From the NCBI RefSeq assembly GCF_018860855.1, contig NZ_JAHKQE010000003.1:1-60331 (forward strand): a stretch of 60,331 nt of DNA. The letters run 5' to 3'. Below, one piece after another: positions 18,886 to 29,313 of the stretch. The first letter of the stretch is position 1. The number at the start of each line of letters is the position of its first letter. Position numbers and translations under genes: made by a program. The DNA is from Amphritea atlantica (GTDB lineage: Bacteria > Pseudomonadota > Gammaproteobacteria > Pseudomonadales > Balneatricaceae). A model generated the notes under the pieces. That model did not search any database. It was not told the origin of the DNA and worked only from the letters and a program-made list of their open reading frames with translations.

Positions 18886-19377
18886 CTAGCCGAGCCTGAT
18901 ACGTCCGGCAGAGGAGATGACCAGGCTCTTTTGATCCGTACTGCCTGATACACTAATGGTAAAAGTGCCGGTATCGGCCGTAGCGCCGGCAGCACTGATT
19001 CTAACTTGCGTACGGCTAGGGATAGAAACAGCCACACCATCGGGGAAGTCGGCTTGCCTCAAACGCAGGTCATCCGCTGCCACAAAAGCACCGTCGCCGT
19101 TCTCATCAATATACACGAGAATACCCGCCCCCCAAGTATTACCGCAGCCTCCTGTTGAGGCATCCAGTGGGCACAAGGTTACTGCTTTCTTGCGGGTAAC
19201 GGCTTCATAACGAGCTTGGTTATAACTATCTTTGATCAGTTGCGTAGTAGTGTTTAATCGCTGGGAGTAAAGATAGTTTGAAAGCGAAGGCATCCCCACG
19301 GTGACCAGAATGAGAAATACACTGAGAGTGACCATCAACTCAATCAAGGTAAAGCCTCTCTGATTTTGACTAGCCAT
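18886..19377 (-). CDS. fimT: FimT/GspH-like pseudopilin (operon A)
   Basis: 163 residues from the ATG at 19377 (GGAG five bases upstream), giving leader MASQNQRG/FTLIELMVTLSVFLILVTVGMPSLSNYL. GspH-type signatures are IKDSYNQARYEAVTRKKAVTLCP and a CGNTWGAGILVYID segment; it ends SLVISSAGRIRLG. It is the last gene of operon A, whereas the equivalent gene is first in operon B. Confidence 0.86.
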   Translation of the reverse strand: MASQNQRGFTLIELMVTLSVFLILVTVGMPSLSNYLYSQRLNTTTQLIKDSYNQARYEAVTRKKAVTLCPLDASTGGCGNTWGAGILVYIDENGDGAFVAADDLRLRQADFPDGVAVSIPSRTQVRISAAGATADTGTFTISVSGSTDQKSLVISSAGRIRLG

Positions 19378-19388
19378 ACCGTCTCCGT

Positions 19389-19829
19389 TTACCAACAATT
19401 TTCAGCCCCAGCAGAACCTGACGCGGTCTGGCTACCGGATTGATCTAGCCCTAACGTGCCGCACTCATCAGAGACTTGCCCGCCAATAGGCTTCGCCTGC
19501 ACACTAAAGCCATTCTTATTAGGCCCACCGCTAAACTGGTAGCGGGAGGCCATATCTCCCTCGGTGACACAAGACGAGGCCATCAACAGATCATCATTGC
19601 CATCACTGTCTGCATCAACCAAGGTATAGGCGATATCAGCCGCATATCGGCGCTCCATCTGCTGCGCCATATCCATTAAACACAGCCTCGCTGATTCTCG
19701 CCAACTGTGCTGAATATGCTGCATATAAGAGGGATAGGCGATAGCCGATAATAGACCGATAATCGCCACTGCAATCATTAACTCAATCAGGGTAAAACCT
19801 CGCACTGTGCGCCGAGAAGATCTACTCAT
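19389..19829 (-). CDS. pilE: Type IV minor pilin, PilE-like (operon A)
   Basis: 146 residues. The leader ends RG before FTLIELMIAVAIIGLLSAIAYPSYMQH. The C-terminal region has two Cys (SDECG and AENCW), the usual disulfide loop of PilE-type pilins. The ATG overlaps the pilY1 stop (TGATG) with GGAG 8 bp upstream; a TTG one codon earlier is less likely. Confidence 0.9.
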   Translation of the reverse strand: MSRSSRRTVRGFTLIELMIAVAIIGLLSAIAYPSYMQHIQHSWRESARLCLMDMAQQMERRYAADIAYTLVDADSDGNDDLLMASSCVTEGDMASRYQFSGGPNKNGFSVQAKPIGGQVSDECGTLGLDQSGSQTASGSAGAENCW

Positions 19830-22582
19830 CAATTACGCTCCAAATAGCGCCAACTGGCCCGACCAGTCTCTTCCGGCGCTGACTGCACTAACTCAGAATC
19901 AAGCTCATCATCATTATGAATACGCTGCAGGCCATCACCATCGACCAACTCAGTCACCCCAGTACCATTGCCTGCTCGCATACCCGACACACTGACTTTT
20001 GTGCCGTCAGCATCGGTGACTTTATCGTTCTCATCAAACACTTCGTCACCGTTATAATCCACCGAAACATAACTAAGACGGCTACCGGTATAGCGATTCA
20101 ACTCCATCTCCCAGCCGTATCCACCCGCTTCACAAGGATCATTGGTATAGGTTAGGGTTGAGAAGATCACTCGCGACCCGCGCAGTACCGGTGTACTCAG
20201 CACCCGTTCGCCCAGTTGATCCGCCACACCAGAGCTATGAGGTGTTTCTAGATCCATATACCAGCCCTTATCATTATCACCAAGGCTATTGTCGCTTGTT
20301 AATCTCAACTCACGACTTTCATCACCGAAGGAGTAGAAGCCTTGAGCATCGATAGTTTGTTCTTGTAACGCATCCCGCCCCAAACTTATTTCGGCCCCCT
20401 CATCTACAATGCCGTAAAACGTTTGCAGGCTTGTCGATGACTTATCGCTAAACTCAAAATCCTTACCGGTGCCAAAATAGATCATATTGTCACCGAATGA
20501 ATTCTCTGCTACCGCTAAACGTGAAGTGATTGGCTGAATCTCATCAGCATGACAGGAAGTAGCTGTACACGCCTGAAAAACCTTATAATCCAGCGCCCAC
20601 TCAGCGGGATCAGCACTGTTCAGGTCAAACTTCCACACATTGCCATACAGGTCGCCACCATAAATAACATTGACCGTTTGCCCATCATCACTGACCGGTG
20701 CCAAGGTCGACATACCGTTGGGACGGTCGAGGCCTTCCGGCGCTTCATCAAGGCCAATATTCGTGGATAATTTAATCAAGGAGGAGCCACTATCGAGCCC
20801 TTGCAGATAGATCACCGCATCGCCGGACTCACTGACATGATCATCATCTACCGTATTGTTATAACCGTTCCCAAACACCAGATACCATTGATTGTCCTTT
20901 AGCTTGACGATAGCGGGCCGAGCGTAGCTGTAACCCATATCTTGATCGTCAGCATCGGTAAACTCTCGCAAGAAAATATCATCGGCCTCGCTCTCAGAGA
21001 AGTTACTCGGATCGGTCACATCCAGCAGATATACTCCCTGTCCACCGGCATTCAAACCGCCGGCCAACAGCGTGCGCCATTCGCCATCACCGTTACCGTC
21101 ACGAACATAGGCATCCTGAACCGTCGGCGTGCCATCGACATAATAACGGTGACTATACTCAGGGTCGGCGAGGTCTTTTAACTCGGGCAATAAGATGGAT
21201 GGAATATACGCCAGCAACTCTTCGCCGTCCGATGCTCTAAAACCATGCAGCATGCCATCGTTTGCGCCAACGTAGATCATCGGCTCGCGGGCAGAATACG
21301 TCTCTTTAAACGTCCGATAGCTGGATGAACTGTAATAAGCTGAAGGGCTAGCGACATAGATAGGGTTTGAGTGGACGATATCGCCGAGTAGCGAATTGCG
21401 ACTGCGATAACCGGAAACATCATCGCCACGGATATAGTTTAGTTGGTTCTCATGTTCACTAAACCATTCATTCTTCTCGTCATTCGTAAAGCTGCTCCAC
21501 CGGAAAGCTAATGCGCTGTTTCCTCTATTCGTTAAAATAACACGACTAGCTGGGGTAAGCAGTTCCTCAGCAGCCTCCCACGAAGGCGTATCACTCACCT
21601 CTAACAAACCCGTTGAGCTATTCACCGTCGTGCTATAAGCATTTAATTCGCCACTCCAGTCCGTGGTATTAAAACTCGCCTGATAAATATCAAGCCCGCT
21701 GGAGACATAACCACTGTTAGCACTCAGGCGAGTATTACTGAACGACTTACGACTAATATCAGCAAAAATACTTCTCAGTGAGGTAAGCAGTTCATCCTCG
21801 TTGCCAGCAATAAGGTATTCACCATGTCCATTTTCCGCGGCATCCTCCAGCATGTCGAGATTGATATCGAAACCAATCGTGTAGGTATACATATTTTGCA
21901 GACCCGGCTGGTCGCTCATATCGATATCCCAGCCGAACATTGCTAGGTCATCAAGGTAATAGTTAGAATAGCCCCAATCTTCTTGAGTATCGTCATCAGA
22001 ATCATCCCAATTTGGCAAACGGCTCCCCGCATCAGGATCATTTATATTACTAAAATCACCATCATACTGAGGCTTACCATCGGTGACCACCACCGTAAAA
22101 TTTTTCTGACACTGACTGGTTATTGGTGATGTATATTTACTCTTCTTGTGAGAAAAATGCCCCTTCATGCCTCGAAAGTAACGCGTTACCTCATAATATG
22201 CCTCTGCAATCGGTGTACTGCCGTCCGCCTCATATTCATCTAACCGGTCCAACAGATCGGTTTCATTACTACCGCACGCAAGATCAATTCGACCACCATC
22301 TGTTCGATTCAAACGAGCTAACCCAATACGCATACCATCACCGGCTTGAATAACCGCGGTAGCCGCCGAAATTGCTTGCTCCATTTTAGTTTTACCGAAG
22401 GAATAACCACTAGGGCGAGACCCCATACTCCCCGAAGTATCCATCAACAACATCACATTAGGCTCTGCGGTTTCGGCTACATCGATGGGCACATTACTAA
22501 TTGTGTAATCGGCAGCGATAGCCGAGGTAGCTACTATTGCAGAGGCAGCAACAATTAGCGTTAACATCCTTGTTCTCTTCAT
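19829..22582 (-). CDS. pilY1: PilY1-type pilus tip protein (operon A)
   Basis: 917 residues with a signal peptide ending about AIAA (24). An uninterrupted vWA domain follows: MIDAS DTSGS at 48-52, then STPIAEAYYE and TVVVTDGKP. The C-terminal PilY1 propeller carries MIYVGANDGMLHGFRASDGEE, YGGDLYGNVWKFDLN and an EF-hand-like DYNGDEVFDENDKV. In Pseudomonas PilY1 caps the pilus, controls retraction in a Ca-dependent way and acts as surface adhesin/mechanosensor. It lies between pilX and pilE. Comparison with the 1560-residue paralogue shows that the extra length there is all within the vWA domain. Confidence 0.94.
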   Translation of the reverse strand: MKRTRMLTLIVAASAIVATSAIAADYTISNVPIDVAETAEPNVMLLMDTSGSMGSRPSGYSFGKTKMEQAISAATAVIQAGDGMRIGLARLNRTDGGRIDLACGSNETDLLDRLDEYEADGSTPIAEAYYEVTRYFRGMKGHFSHKKSKYTSPITSQCQKNFTVVVTDGKPQYDGDFSNINDPDAGSRLPNWDDSDDDTQEDWGYSNYYLDDLAMFGWDIDMSDQPGLQNMYTYTIGFDINLDMLEDAAENGHGEYLIAGNEDELLTSLRSIFADISRKSFSNTRLSANSGYVSSGLDIYQASFNTTDWSGELNAYSTTVNSSTGLLEVSDTPSWEAAEELLTPASRVILTNRGNSALAFRWSSFTNDEKNEWFSEHENQLNYIRGDDVSGYRSRNSLLGDIVHSNPIYVASPSAYYSSSSYRTFKETYSAREPMIYVGANDGMLHGFRASDGEELLAYIPSILLPELKDLADPEYSHRYYVDGTPTVQDAYVRDGNGDGEWRTLLAGGLNAGGQGVYLLDVTDPSNFSESEADDIFLREFTDADDQDMGYSYARPAIVKLKDNQWYLVFGNGYNNTVDDDHVSESGDAVIYLQGLDSGSSLIKLSTNIGLDEAPEGLDRPNGMSTLAPVSDDGQTVNVIYGGDLYGNVWKFDLNSADPAEWALDYKVFQACTATSCHADEIQPITSRLAVAENSFGDNMIYFGTGKDFEFSDKSSTSLQTFYGIVDEGAEISLGRDALQEQTIDAQGFYSFGDESRELRLTSDNSLGDNDKGWYMDLETPHSSGVADQLGERVLSTPVLRGSRVIFSTLTYTNDPCEAGGYGWEMELNRYTGSRLSYVSVDYNGDEVFDENDKVTDADGTKVSVSGMRAGNGTGVTELVDGDGLQRIHNDDELDSELVQSAPEETGRASWRYLERN

Positions 22583-22600
22583 CGTCTCACCTAAATAGTC

Positions 22601-23173
22601 TCACCTAAAACGTTTGCGATATTCACTTTGGAGGATCACTTCACTGTCACCGCTTTTGCCCGTACTACGACTTAGGTGACGAAATAAGCTCACCCCAGTC
22701 GTCTCGCCGTAGTCATAGCCTTGAGTTTTGTCATCCGGCGTAAAGCCTGTCAGTTCAAGCGACACCTTTGGCTGTTCATGCACAGAGCTCAGCGGGTCAG
22801 CATTAAAAGCGGTCACCGCCTGTGCACCTTTTTCCCACTCACTCACCGTGGTCAGGTCTAGCAGCTTATCTTTAAGTTCATCGCTATTGCGACCATCGAC
22901 TACAAAATCGGACAAACCCGCTGCTAGATCGCTGTACTCCACAAGCTCAGGGATTGAATCCTGATCAGCGAGCCACTGTTCGGAATAGGTCAGCCCTGTT
23001 TCGGAAGCTTCAAACGCGATCGATTCATCCTGCATATTGGCCGCCATACGCGATTGCAGCACATTTGTTTTCATTGAAGTTGAAGCCATCAACCCCATTA
23101 CCAGTAAAAGTATCAGCGCAACAATCAGGGTTGCTCCGCGCTGAGGCCGTTGAACTAAACGAGTTCTCATCAT
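22601..23173 (-). CDS. pilX: Minor pilin-like protein PilX (operon A)
   Basis: 190 residues. Basic N-terminus, then RGATLIVALILLLVMGLMASTSM and NMQDESIAFEASETGLTYSEQWL, a standard PilX N-terminus (Pfam PilX_N). The ATG overlaps the pilW stop as TGATG. Precedes pilY1 by 18 bp. Confidence 0.9.
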   Translation of the reverse strand: MMRTRLVQRPQRGATLIVALILLLVMGLMASTSMKTNVLQSRMAANMQDESIAFEASETGLTYSEQWLADQDSIPELVEYSDLAAGLSDFVVDGRNSDELKDKLLDLTTVSEWEKGAQAVTAFNADPLSSVHEQPKVSLELTGFTPDDKTQGYDYGETTGVSLFRHLSRSTGKSGDSEVILQSEYRKRFR

Positions 23174-23871
23174 CAAAGCACCGCATTCCTAAGCATCGCT
23201 GTTGCTGTATAAACCTGATAAAGCCGCCGATCAGAGGTATCCACATCGGCAAACGGTGAAACCAACACCTGGGATTGATCTGTCACCCCACTGCCGGAGC
23301 TACTCACCAGCAAACTAAAACGTACGGTAATAACATCTGCCCAGTCCGTGGAAGACATATCAGCAAGCAACTTATAATCATCCACCAGATCATCGCTATT
23401 CGTATCTACCCCATACTCAAACACTAGCCCTTCAACGCCTTCAACTAACGGCTGATCTTTTCGATAAAGCGAGGGGCGAGCAACACCGGTATCACCCACA
23501 TAGTAAGTCGTATCCAAACCCGGTAAATAGATAATCTCGCTTTGAATATCGCTCTGCGAGATGACTAAATTTCCATATTCAGTTTCAAAGTCTTTAACTT
23601 TTTTCGCGGTATTTTCAACGCCCAACACCGTTTCATCGGATGAGGAACCAACCCCGCTTTGCCGTAGGTCTTTTAAGAGCACACCCAGTGCAAATCGGCC
23701 ATTTTCTTGAACCTCTGACATCGCATCTTGTAGTTGATAGGTGCGCGCAGAAGCAACAAAGGCAGCGAGCATAGCGGAGGTTAACAAAAGACCAATAACG
23801 GATGAGATCATTAACTCAACGAGGGTAAAGCCTTGTTGCGAACGTTTAGATGGGCCATGACAAGACATCAT
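23173..23871 (-). CDS. pilW: Minor pilin-like protein PilW (operon A)
   Basis: 232 residues. The leader ends QQG before FTLVELMISSVIGLLLTSAMLAAF; then VQENGRFALGVLLKDLRQSG and a C-terminal RLYQVYTATAMLRN matching the end of the operon B PilW. It is shorter than the 360-residue paralogue because the middle is compact. The ATG is preceded by GAGGTGG and overlaps the pilV stop (ATGA). Confidence 0.9.
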   Translation of the reverse strand: MMSCHGPSKRSQQGFTLVELMISSVIGLLLTSAMLAAFVASARTYQLQDAMSEVQENGRFALGVLLKDLRQSGVGSSSDETVLGVENTAKKVKDFETEYGNLVISQSDIQSEIIYLPGLDTTYYVGDTGVARPSLYRKDQPLVEGVEGLVFEYGVDTNSDDLVDDYKLLADMSSTDWADVITVRFSLLVSSSGSGVTDQSQVLVSPFADVDTSDRRLYQVYTATAMLRNAVL

Positions 23872-24389
23872 AGTTCCACCTCATGCTGATAGCTGGAACG
23901 GTTACCGTCATCCCGACGACCATCCCAGCTCAAAGTGATAGTAATAGTTTGGTCTGCTAGAGAGATCGTCGCATCTCCACCGGGAAGGTAAGTATTAACC
24001 CGCCCTAACCAATCAAAGAGATCATTCTTAGCCAGCTTCTCGCCGCCAGATAAACCGGCTGTACTTTTGAAATTATCGACAGTTTGGGTAGATGTGAGGG
24101 CATAATCACCAGCCAAGGCAGCTTGACGGTTGAGACGAATTCGGTCGGCCATATCACTGGCCATCATAACCGCTTGTGTACGTAGGTAGGCGCTCTGGTT
24201 TTGCTGCACCCCTCGCGCTTGCATCGCCATCATGCCAGACAGGCCGATAGCAACGAGCACCAGCGTCACTAACACTTCAATCAAGGTAGTGCCGCGTTGG
24301 GAAGAGTATAAAAATGATTTACGAGGTTCGTGCCGATGAAAAAAGAGGTCGAAGAAATAAATTTTTGACTCACATGTGGATCTACACAT
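23868..24389 (-). CDS. pilV: Minor pilin-like protein PilV (operon A)
   Basis: 173 residues. Prepilin site RG/TTLIEVLVTLVLVAIGLSGMMAMQ, then GVQQNQSAYLRTQAVMMASDMADRIRLNR, the PilV hallmark. The ATG at 24389 has AAGGA 7 bp upstream. The leader is then about 33 residues, unusually long, and no in-frame Met lies nearer to the cleavage site. First gene of operon A; no convincing promoter was found in 24390-24499. Confidence 0.88.
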   Translation of the reverse strand: MCRSTCESKIYFFDLFFHRHEPRKSFLYSSQRGTTLIEVLVTLVLVAIGLSGMMAMQARGVQQNQSAYLRTQAVMMASDMADRIRLNRQAALAGDYALTSTQTVDNFKSTAGLSGGEKLAKNDLFDWLGRVNTYLPGGDATISLADQTITITLSWDGRRDDGNRSSYQHEVEL

Positions 24390-24499
24390 CACAACATCCT
24401 TGTCGCAATTAATGCAGATAATGTAGTCAACAAAAATTAAAAATGCTAGTCAGTCGCCCTCGTTATGAAATAAATCTCTGACCTAAAGCATAATTTGAA

Positions 24500-24931
24500 T
24501 TACTCAACCGCGAGAATCTTAACTTCAAATTTAAGATTCTTACCCGCCAACGGATGATTGAAATCAATCGTCACCATCTGTTCATTAAACTCGGTTACTA
24601 CGCCGGGCAACTCGCCATCAGAGCCATCGGCAAACGAAACCACCAACCCTTGCTCTAATGCCATATCGCCAAACTGTTTACGAGGTAAGCGCTGCATATT
24701 ACTGGGATTAGACATACCAAAACCCTGCTCAGGCAAGATATCAATAACCGCCTCTTCACCGGCCTTCATACCTAACAATGCTTGCTCAAAACCATCAAGC
24801 AGTTGGCCATCACCCACTACAAAGGTAGCAGGTTTACTCTCAAAGTTAGAATCAACCACCTGCCCATCCGCTAATTTGATAGCGAAATGCAGCGTAACGG
24901 TAGCATCCGGTACAATTGTCTGTTGTGACAT
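24500..24931 (-). CDS. fkpB: FKBP-type peptidyl-prolyl isomerase FkpB (SlpA)
   Basis: 143-residue cytosolic prolyl isomerase/chaperone of the SlyD/SlpA group. The FKBP half-domains (VTLHFAIKLADGQVVDSNF; GDGQLLDGFEQALLGMKAGEE) flank an IF (insert-in-flap) domain with LPRKQF. No His-rich tail, so SlpA rather than SlyD. It follows lspA as in E. coli and Pseudomonas, but the ispH gene that normally comes next is replaced by the pilin genes. Confidence 0.93.
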   Translation of the reverse strand: MSQQTIVPDATVTLHFAIKLADGQVVDSNFESKPATFVVGDGQLLDGFEQALLGMKAGEEAVIDILPEQGFGMSNPSNMQRLPRKQFGDMALEQGLVVSFADGSDGELPGVVTEFNEQMVTIDFNHPLAGKNLKFEVKILAVE

Positions 24932-24941
24932 AACTCAGACC

Positions 24942-25436
24942 TTATTTAGATTTATTTTGGTTATCCGAAGACCATAACATATCAATAATCAGCATACCTG
25001 CGCCAATCGTAATCGCAGTATCCGCCAGATTAAAAGCAGGAAAGTAATAACCGTTATAGTGCAGCGAGATAAAATCGACCACATAACCATGGACAACCCG
25101 ATCATACAGATTACCCAGTGCGCCCCCTAACACCAGCGCCAAACCAGCGCCTAGCCAGTGTTGCTCGCGGGGCGTACGTGCCATCCACACCAACAACATC
25201 CCACTAACCGCAATAGCAATCAGGGCAAACAACCAGCGCTGCCAGCCCCCAGCCGAAGCCAAGAAACTAAATGCCGCGCCGGTATTATGCAGTAACGTTA
25301 AATCGAAGACCGCTAACTGCGGATGTGGAACACCATAAGGTAGTAAGCTGCTGGCCTGATACTTAGTAAACAGATCCAGCACAATAACCACAATAACTAA
25401 CCACAGCCAAGACAGTGCAGTACGAGATGTCTTCAC
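24942..25436 (-). CDS. lspA: Lipoprotein signal peptidase LspA
   Basis: Inner-membrane aspartyl protease that cuts the signal peptide from prolipoproteins such as BamD. 164 residues and four membrane segments. Catalytic Asp residues are D121 (GYVVDFISL) and D139 (FNLADTAI), with N-x-GAAFS and GNLYDR boxes. The start is GTG at 25436 (GAGGT 7 bp before), giving normal family length. A frame extending to 25577 would overlap ileS. Confidence 0.95.
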   Translation of the reverse strand: MKTSRTALSWLWLVIVVIVLDLFTKYQASSLLPYGVPHPQLAVFDLTLLHNTGAAFSFLASAGGWQRWLFALIAIAVSGMLLVWMARTPREQHWLGAGLALVLGGALGNLYDRVVHGYVVDFISLHYNGYYFPAFNLADTAITIGAGMLIIDMLWSSDNQNKSK

Positions 25437-25446
25437 GATACTCACC

Positions 25447-28251
25447 TCAGGCGAAGCTTCGCTGCTCACCATCGCCGACGACATTATCAACACATCGTTC
25501 GCACAGCTCTTCATGCTCTGGATGATTACCCACATCTTCACGGTGATGCCAGCAACGACCACACTTAGGCTGCTCACTCTTAATCACGGTAATGCTCAAA
25601 CCATCCAATTCAGTGGCAACCGCATCCACAGCTTCAGCTGCCGGACGTACTGCAGCCTTAGAAGTAATCAGTACAAACCGTAGTTCATCAGCCAATTTTT
25701 CCAATTGAACCGCTAACTCGGGAGCACAATACAGAGTGACTTCCGCTTCTAAGCTGCCACCGATATGGCCCGCATTCCGCTGATTTTCCAATTCTTTGTT
25801 GACCGCAGTTTTAACCGCCAACACTTGCGCCCAGTAATCACGCCCCATCTCAGCACTGTCATCCAGTGTGGTTAGGCCGGTATACCAAGTCGCTAATTGT
25901 ACTGATTCAGCCCGCTCACCCGGCAATTCCTTCCAGATTTCATCGGCGGTAAAGCTCAGAATCGGAGCGATCCAACGCGCCATGGCTTCAACAATATGAT
26001 ACAGCGCGGTCTGGCAAGAACGACGGGCAACCGAATCAGACTTCGCGGTGTACTGTCGATCTTTAATGATATCCAGATAGAAACCGCCCAGATCCAAAGA
26101 GCAAAAATGGGAAATCTTCTGATAAACCTGCAACATCTGATACTGATCGTAATGACCCGTTAGTTCATCCTGCAGACAGGCTGCGCGATCAACCGCCCAG
26201 CGATCCAGCGCCACCATATCGGCTGGCGCCACCATATCCGTTGCTGGGTTAAAGCCTTCAAGGTTCGCCAACAAGAAGCGCGCCGTGTTACGAATCCGAC
26301 GATAGGCATCGGCGGTACGCTTAAGAATCTCGTCAGAGACGGTCATCTCAGAACTAAAGTCTGTCGAAGCGACCCAGAGACGCAAAATATCCGCGCCGTA
26401 TTTGTTCATCACTTCCTGCGGAGAGACAACGTTACCCACCGACTTAGACATCTTCCGGCCATCACCATCAACGGTGAAGCCATGAGTCAGCACCTGTTTA
26501 TAAGGTGCACAGCCTTTGATAGCAATACTAGTCTTCAGGGAAGACTGGAACCAGCCACGATGCTGATCGGAGCCTTCAAGATACATATCAGCTGGGAACT
26601 GCAGACCTTCGGTGCGATCCAGTACCGAGTAGTGAGTCACACCGGAATCAAACCAAACATCTAGAGTGTCCAATACTTTTTCGTATTGATCGGCATCATC
26701 GCCCAGCAATTCGCTCGCATCCAGATCAAACCAAGCATCGATACCCGTTTGTTCAACTTTGAGCGCCACTTCTTCGATCAAACGCGGCGTTTCTGGGTGC
26801 AACTCGGCGGTGACTTTATTGACAAACAGTGCGATTGGCACGCCCCAAGTACGCTGACGGGATACACACCAGTCAGGGCTTTGCTCAACCATCGATTCAA
26901 TACGGTTCTGCCCCCAACTAGGGAACCACTCAACGCCTTTAATCGCTTCTAAAGCATCTTTTTTCAGGCCTTTCGCTTCCATACTGATAAACCACTGCGG
27001 TGTCGCACGATAGATCAGAGGTGTCTTGGTGCGCCAGCAATGAGGATAGCTGTGGCTGAATTTATTCTTCAATAGCAAGCGGTCGTTAGCTTCCAGCGCC
27101 GCTACAATCGTATCTTCAACTTTATACACATGCTGACCCGCAAACTCGCCAGCATTTTCAGTGAAAACACCATCCGGGCCTACCAGATTTAGCGTACCGA
27201 TACCGTAAGCACGACCAACATTGAAATCTTCTACACCATGATCAGGCGCGGTATGCACTGCACCGGTACCCGCATCTGTGGTGACATGATCACCCAGAAT
27301 CACCGGCACCTGCTTATCGTAAAATGGATGCTGCAGCGACTGATGCTCCAACGCCTCCCCTTTACAGTGACCCACAATGCGATACTCTTCGATGCCATAA
27401 CGTTGCATCGCATCTTCAACCAAGGCTTCAGCGATGAGCAAACGCTCACCGGCGACCTGTACTAAGACATAATCCAACTCAGCATTCAGCGATACCGCTT
27501 GGTTTGCTGGCAGCGTCCAAGGCGTCGTCGTCCAGATAACAACAGTCGCTTCGCCTTCGCCGGAAAGATCACTAAAGCAGCTGAGGAAAGCCTCTTGATC
27601 AACTGGGGCAAAACGCACATCGATGGCCAGTGAGGTTTTATCCTGATATTCAACTTCGGCTTCAGCCAAGGCAGAACTACCCACAACACTCCAATAAACT
27701 GGCTTATAACCCTTTACTAGATGGCCATTCTCAGCGATACGGCCCAGCGCGCGGATAATGTTCGCTTCAGTGGCGAAGTTCATCGTCAGGTAGGGATTTT
27801 CCCAGTCACCCAACACACCTAAGCGGATAAAGTCTTTCTTCTGGCCTTCGACCTGACGGGTTGCGTATTCACGGCATTTCTTACGGAAATCACTGTAAGA
27901 AACTTTGACGCCGGCTTTGCCGATTTTCTTCTCAACATTATGTTCAATTGGCAGACCATGACAGTCCCAACCCGGCACATAGGGCGCATCAAAACCCGCC
28001 ATCGTGCGGGATTTAACGATAATATCTTTCAGAATTTTGTTTACCGCATGACCGATATGGATGTCGCCGTTAGCGTAAGGAGGGCCATCATGTAAAATAA
28101 ATTTTGGCCGACCAGCACTGACTTCACGAATCTTTTGATAAAGATCCATTTTCTGCCACTGTTTCAGCATCTGCGGCTCTTTCTGAGCCAGATTGCCGCG
28201 CATCGGGAACTTAGTATTCGGTAAGTTCAGGGTCGGTTTATAATCGGTCAT
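25447..28251 (-). CDS. ileS: Isoleucyl-tRNA synthetase
   Basis: 934-residue class I synthetase. HIGH motif at 65-68 ([12 protein letters not shown]), a CP1 editing domain with [12 protein letters not shown], the KMSKS loop in [10 protein letters not shown], and a C-terminal zinc finger ([12 protein letters not shown] with CERC). Full length. It is in the conserved murJ-ribF-ileS-lspA-fkpB string on the minus strand. Confidence 0.98.
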   Translation of the reverse strand: MTDYKPTLNLPNTKFPMRGNLAQKEPQMLKQWQKMDLYQKIREVSAGRPKFILHDGPPYANGDIHIGHAVNKILKDIIVKSRTMAGFDAPYVPGWDCHGLPIEHNVEKKIGKAGVKVSYSDFRKKCREYATRQVEGQKKDFIRLGVLGDWENPYLTMNFATEANIIRALGRIAENGHLVKGYKPVYWSVVGSSALAEAEVEYQDKTSLAIDVRFAPVDQEAFLSCFSDLSGEGEATVVIWTTTPWTLPANQAVSLNAELDYVLVQVAGERLLIAEALVEDAMQRYGIEEYRIVGHCKGEALEHQSLQHPFYDKQVPVILGDHVTTDAGTGAVHTAPDHGVEDFNVGRAYGIGTLNLVGPDGVFTENAGEFAGQHVYKVEDTIVAALEANDRLLLKNKFSHSYPHCWRTKTPLIYRATPQWFISMEAKGLKKDALEAIKGVEWFPSWGQNRIESMVEQSPDWCVSRQRTWGVPIALFVNKVTAELHPETPRLIEEVALKVEQTGIDAWFDLDASELLGDDADQYEKVLDTLDVWFDSGVTHYSVLDRTEGLQFPADMYLEGSDQHRGWFQSSLKTSIAIKGCAPYKQVLTHGFTVDGDGRKMSKSVGNVVSPQEVMNKYGADILRLWVASTDFSSEMTVSDEILKRTADAYRRIRNTARFLLANLEGFNPATDMVAPADMVALDRWAVDRAACLQDELTGHYDQYQMLQVYQKISHFCSLDLGGFYLDIIKDRQYTAKSDSVARRSCQTALYHIVEAMARWIAPILSFTADEIWKELPGERAESVQLATWYTGLTTLDDSAEMGRDYWAQVLAVKTAVNKELENQRNAGHIGGSLEAEVTLYCAPELAVQLEKLADELRFVLITSKAAVRPAAEAVDAVATELDGLSITVIKSEQPKCGRCWHHREDVGNHPEHEELCERCVDNVVGDGEQRSFA

Positions 28252-28288
28252 TGTCGTATCGCTTCTGAATCGTCTAATTTGGCCTTAC

Positions 28289-29221
28289 TTACAAGGCACC
28301 TGTCAGAAAGTAGTTCCTGACCTGTTGAATATCGTTATCTATCTGTTGTTTCAGCGCATCCAGTCCATCAAATTTCTGTTCTGGACGAATAAACGTTTTA
28401 AATTCTACTGTCAGTAGTTGACCGTAAAGATCACCCGACCAGTCAAATAGGTGGGCTTCCAGCACCGGCTGCTTGCCATTAACGGTCGGGCGCATGCCAA
28501 TATTAGCCACACCTTGGGCTGACAGGTTTTTACCGGTCACGGTTACCGCATAAACACCTTTGAGCGGTGAGTGAAACCGATGCATACGCACATTAGCGGT
28601 AGGAACACCGATGGTACGGCCCAGCTCTTGCCCATGCATAACACGTCCAGTCACACTGTAAGGACGTCCTAATAGCGCACAAGCCAAGGCTAGATCATTG
28701 TTCTGCAAAGCACTGCGGATGCGGGTACTGCTTACCCGCTCACCATCCACATCAAAGGTCTCAGTATTCACCACACTAAAACCATAGCGCTCACCGCTTT
28801 GCCGCAACATATTGTAATCACCGCTACGATCGCAACCAAAACGGAAATCATCGCCAACCACAAAATGCCGTACCGCCAGGCCTTTTAACAGCAGTTCATC
28901 AACAAACTGATCCGCACTCATGGTACGCAATCGCTCATTAAAGGTAAGGCACAAGACGCGATCAACGCCCTGAGCTTTAAGCAGCCGGACCTTTTCATCG
29001 AAACGAGTCAGCCTTGGTGGCGCCTGATTCCCAGCAAAAAACTCCCGCGGCTGTGGCTCAAAGATGATCACCACCGCTGGCAAGCCTAGCTCTTTACCTT
29101 TGCGCAGCACCTGAGCCAACACCTGCTGATGACCTAGATGCACGCCATCAAAGTTGCCGATCGTTGCGACACAGCCTTTATGCTTGTCACGCAGATTATG
29201 CAAACCCCGAATTAGCTCCAT
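28289..29221 (-). CDS. ribF: Bifunctional riboflavin kinase/FAD synthetase RibF
   Basis: 310 residues. The N-terminal FMN adenylyltransferase domain has GNFDGVHLGH (22-31) and VSSTRIRSAL. The C-terminal riboflavin kinase domain has GRTIGVPTANV and GVYAV, ending with the long helix KFDGLDALKQQIDNDIQ. Turns riboflavin into FMN and FAD; the conserved neighbour of ileS. Confidence 0.97.
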   Translation of the reverse strand: MELIRGLHNLRDKHKGCVATIGNFDGVHLGHQQVLAQVLRKGKELGLPAVVIIFEPQPREFFAGNQAPPRLTRFDEKVRLLKAQGVDRVLCLTFNERLRTMSADQFVDELLLKGLAVRHFVVGDDFRFGCDRSGDYNMLRQSGERYGFSVVNTETFDVDGERVSSTRIRSALQNNDLALACALLGRPYSVTGRVMHGQELGRTIGVPTANVRMHRFHSPLKGVYAVTVTGKNLSAQGVANIGMRPTVNGKQPVLEAHLFDWSGDLYGQLLTVEFKTFIRPEQKFDGLDALKQQIDNDIQQVRNYFLTGAL

Positions 29222-29313
29222 GTCACCCCGATCTCATTGGCAAATAAAATAAGCGCGAAATTATACCCCAGTTAAAGCAATATTCGCTATCAATCAAGGG
29301 AGATATAGGACGA

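Noticed and set aside
24393-24499. TTGACT-containing promoter for pilin operon A
   Set aside because: A TTGACT is visible on the minus strand but no -10 box occurs at 16-18 bp, so it was not called.
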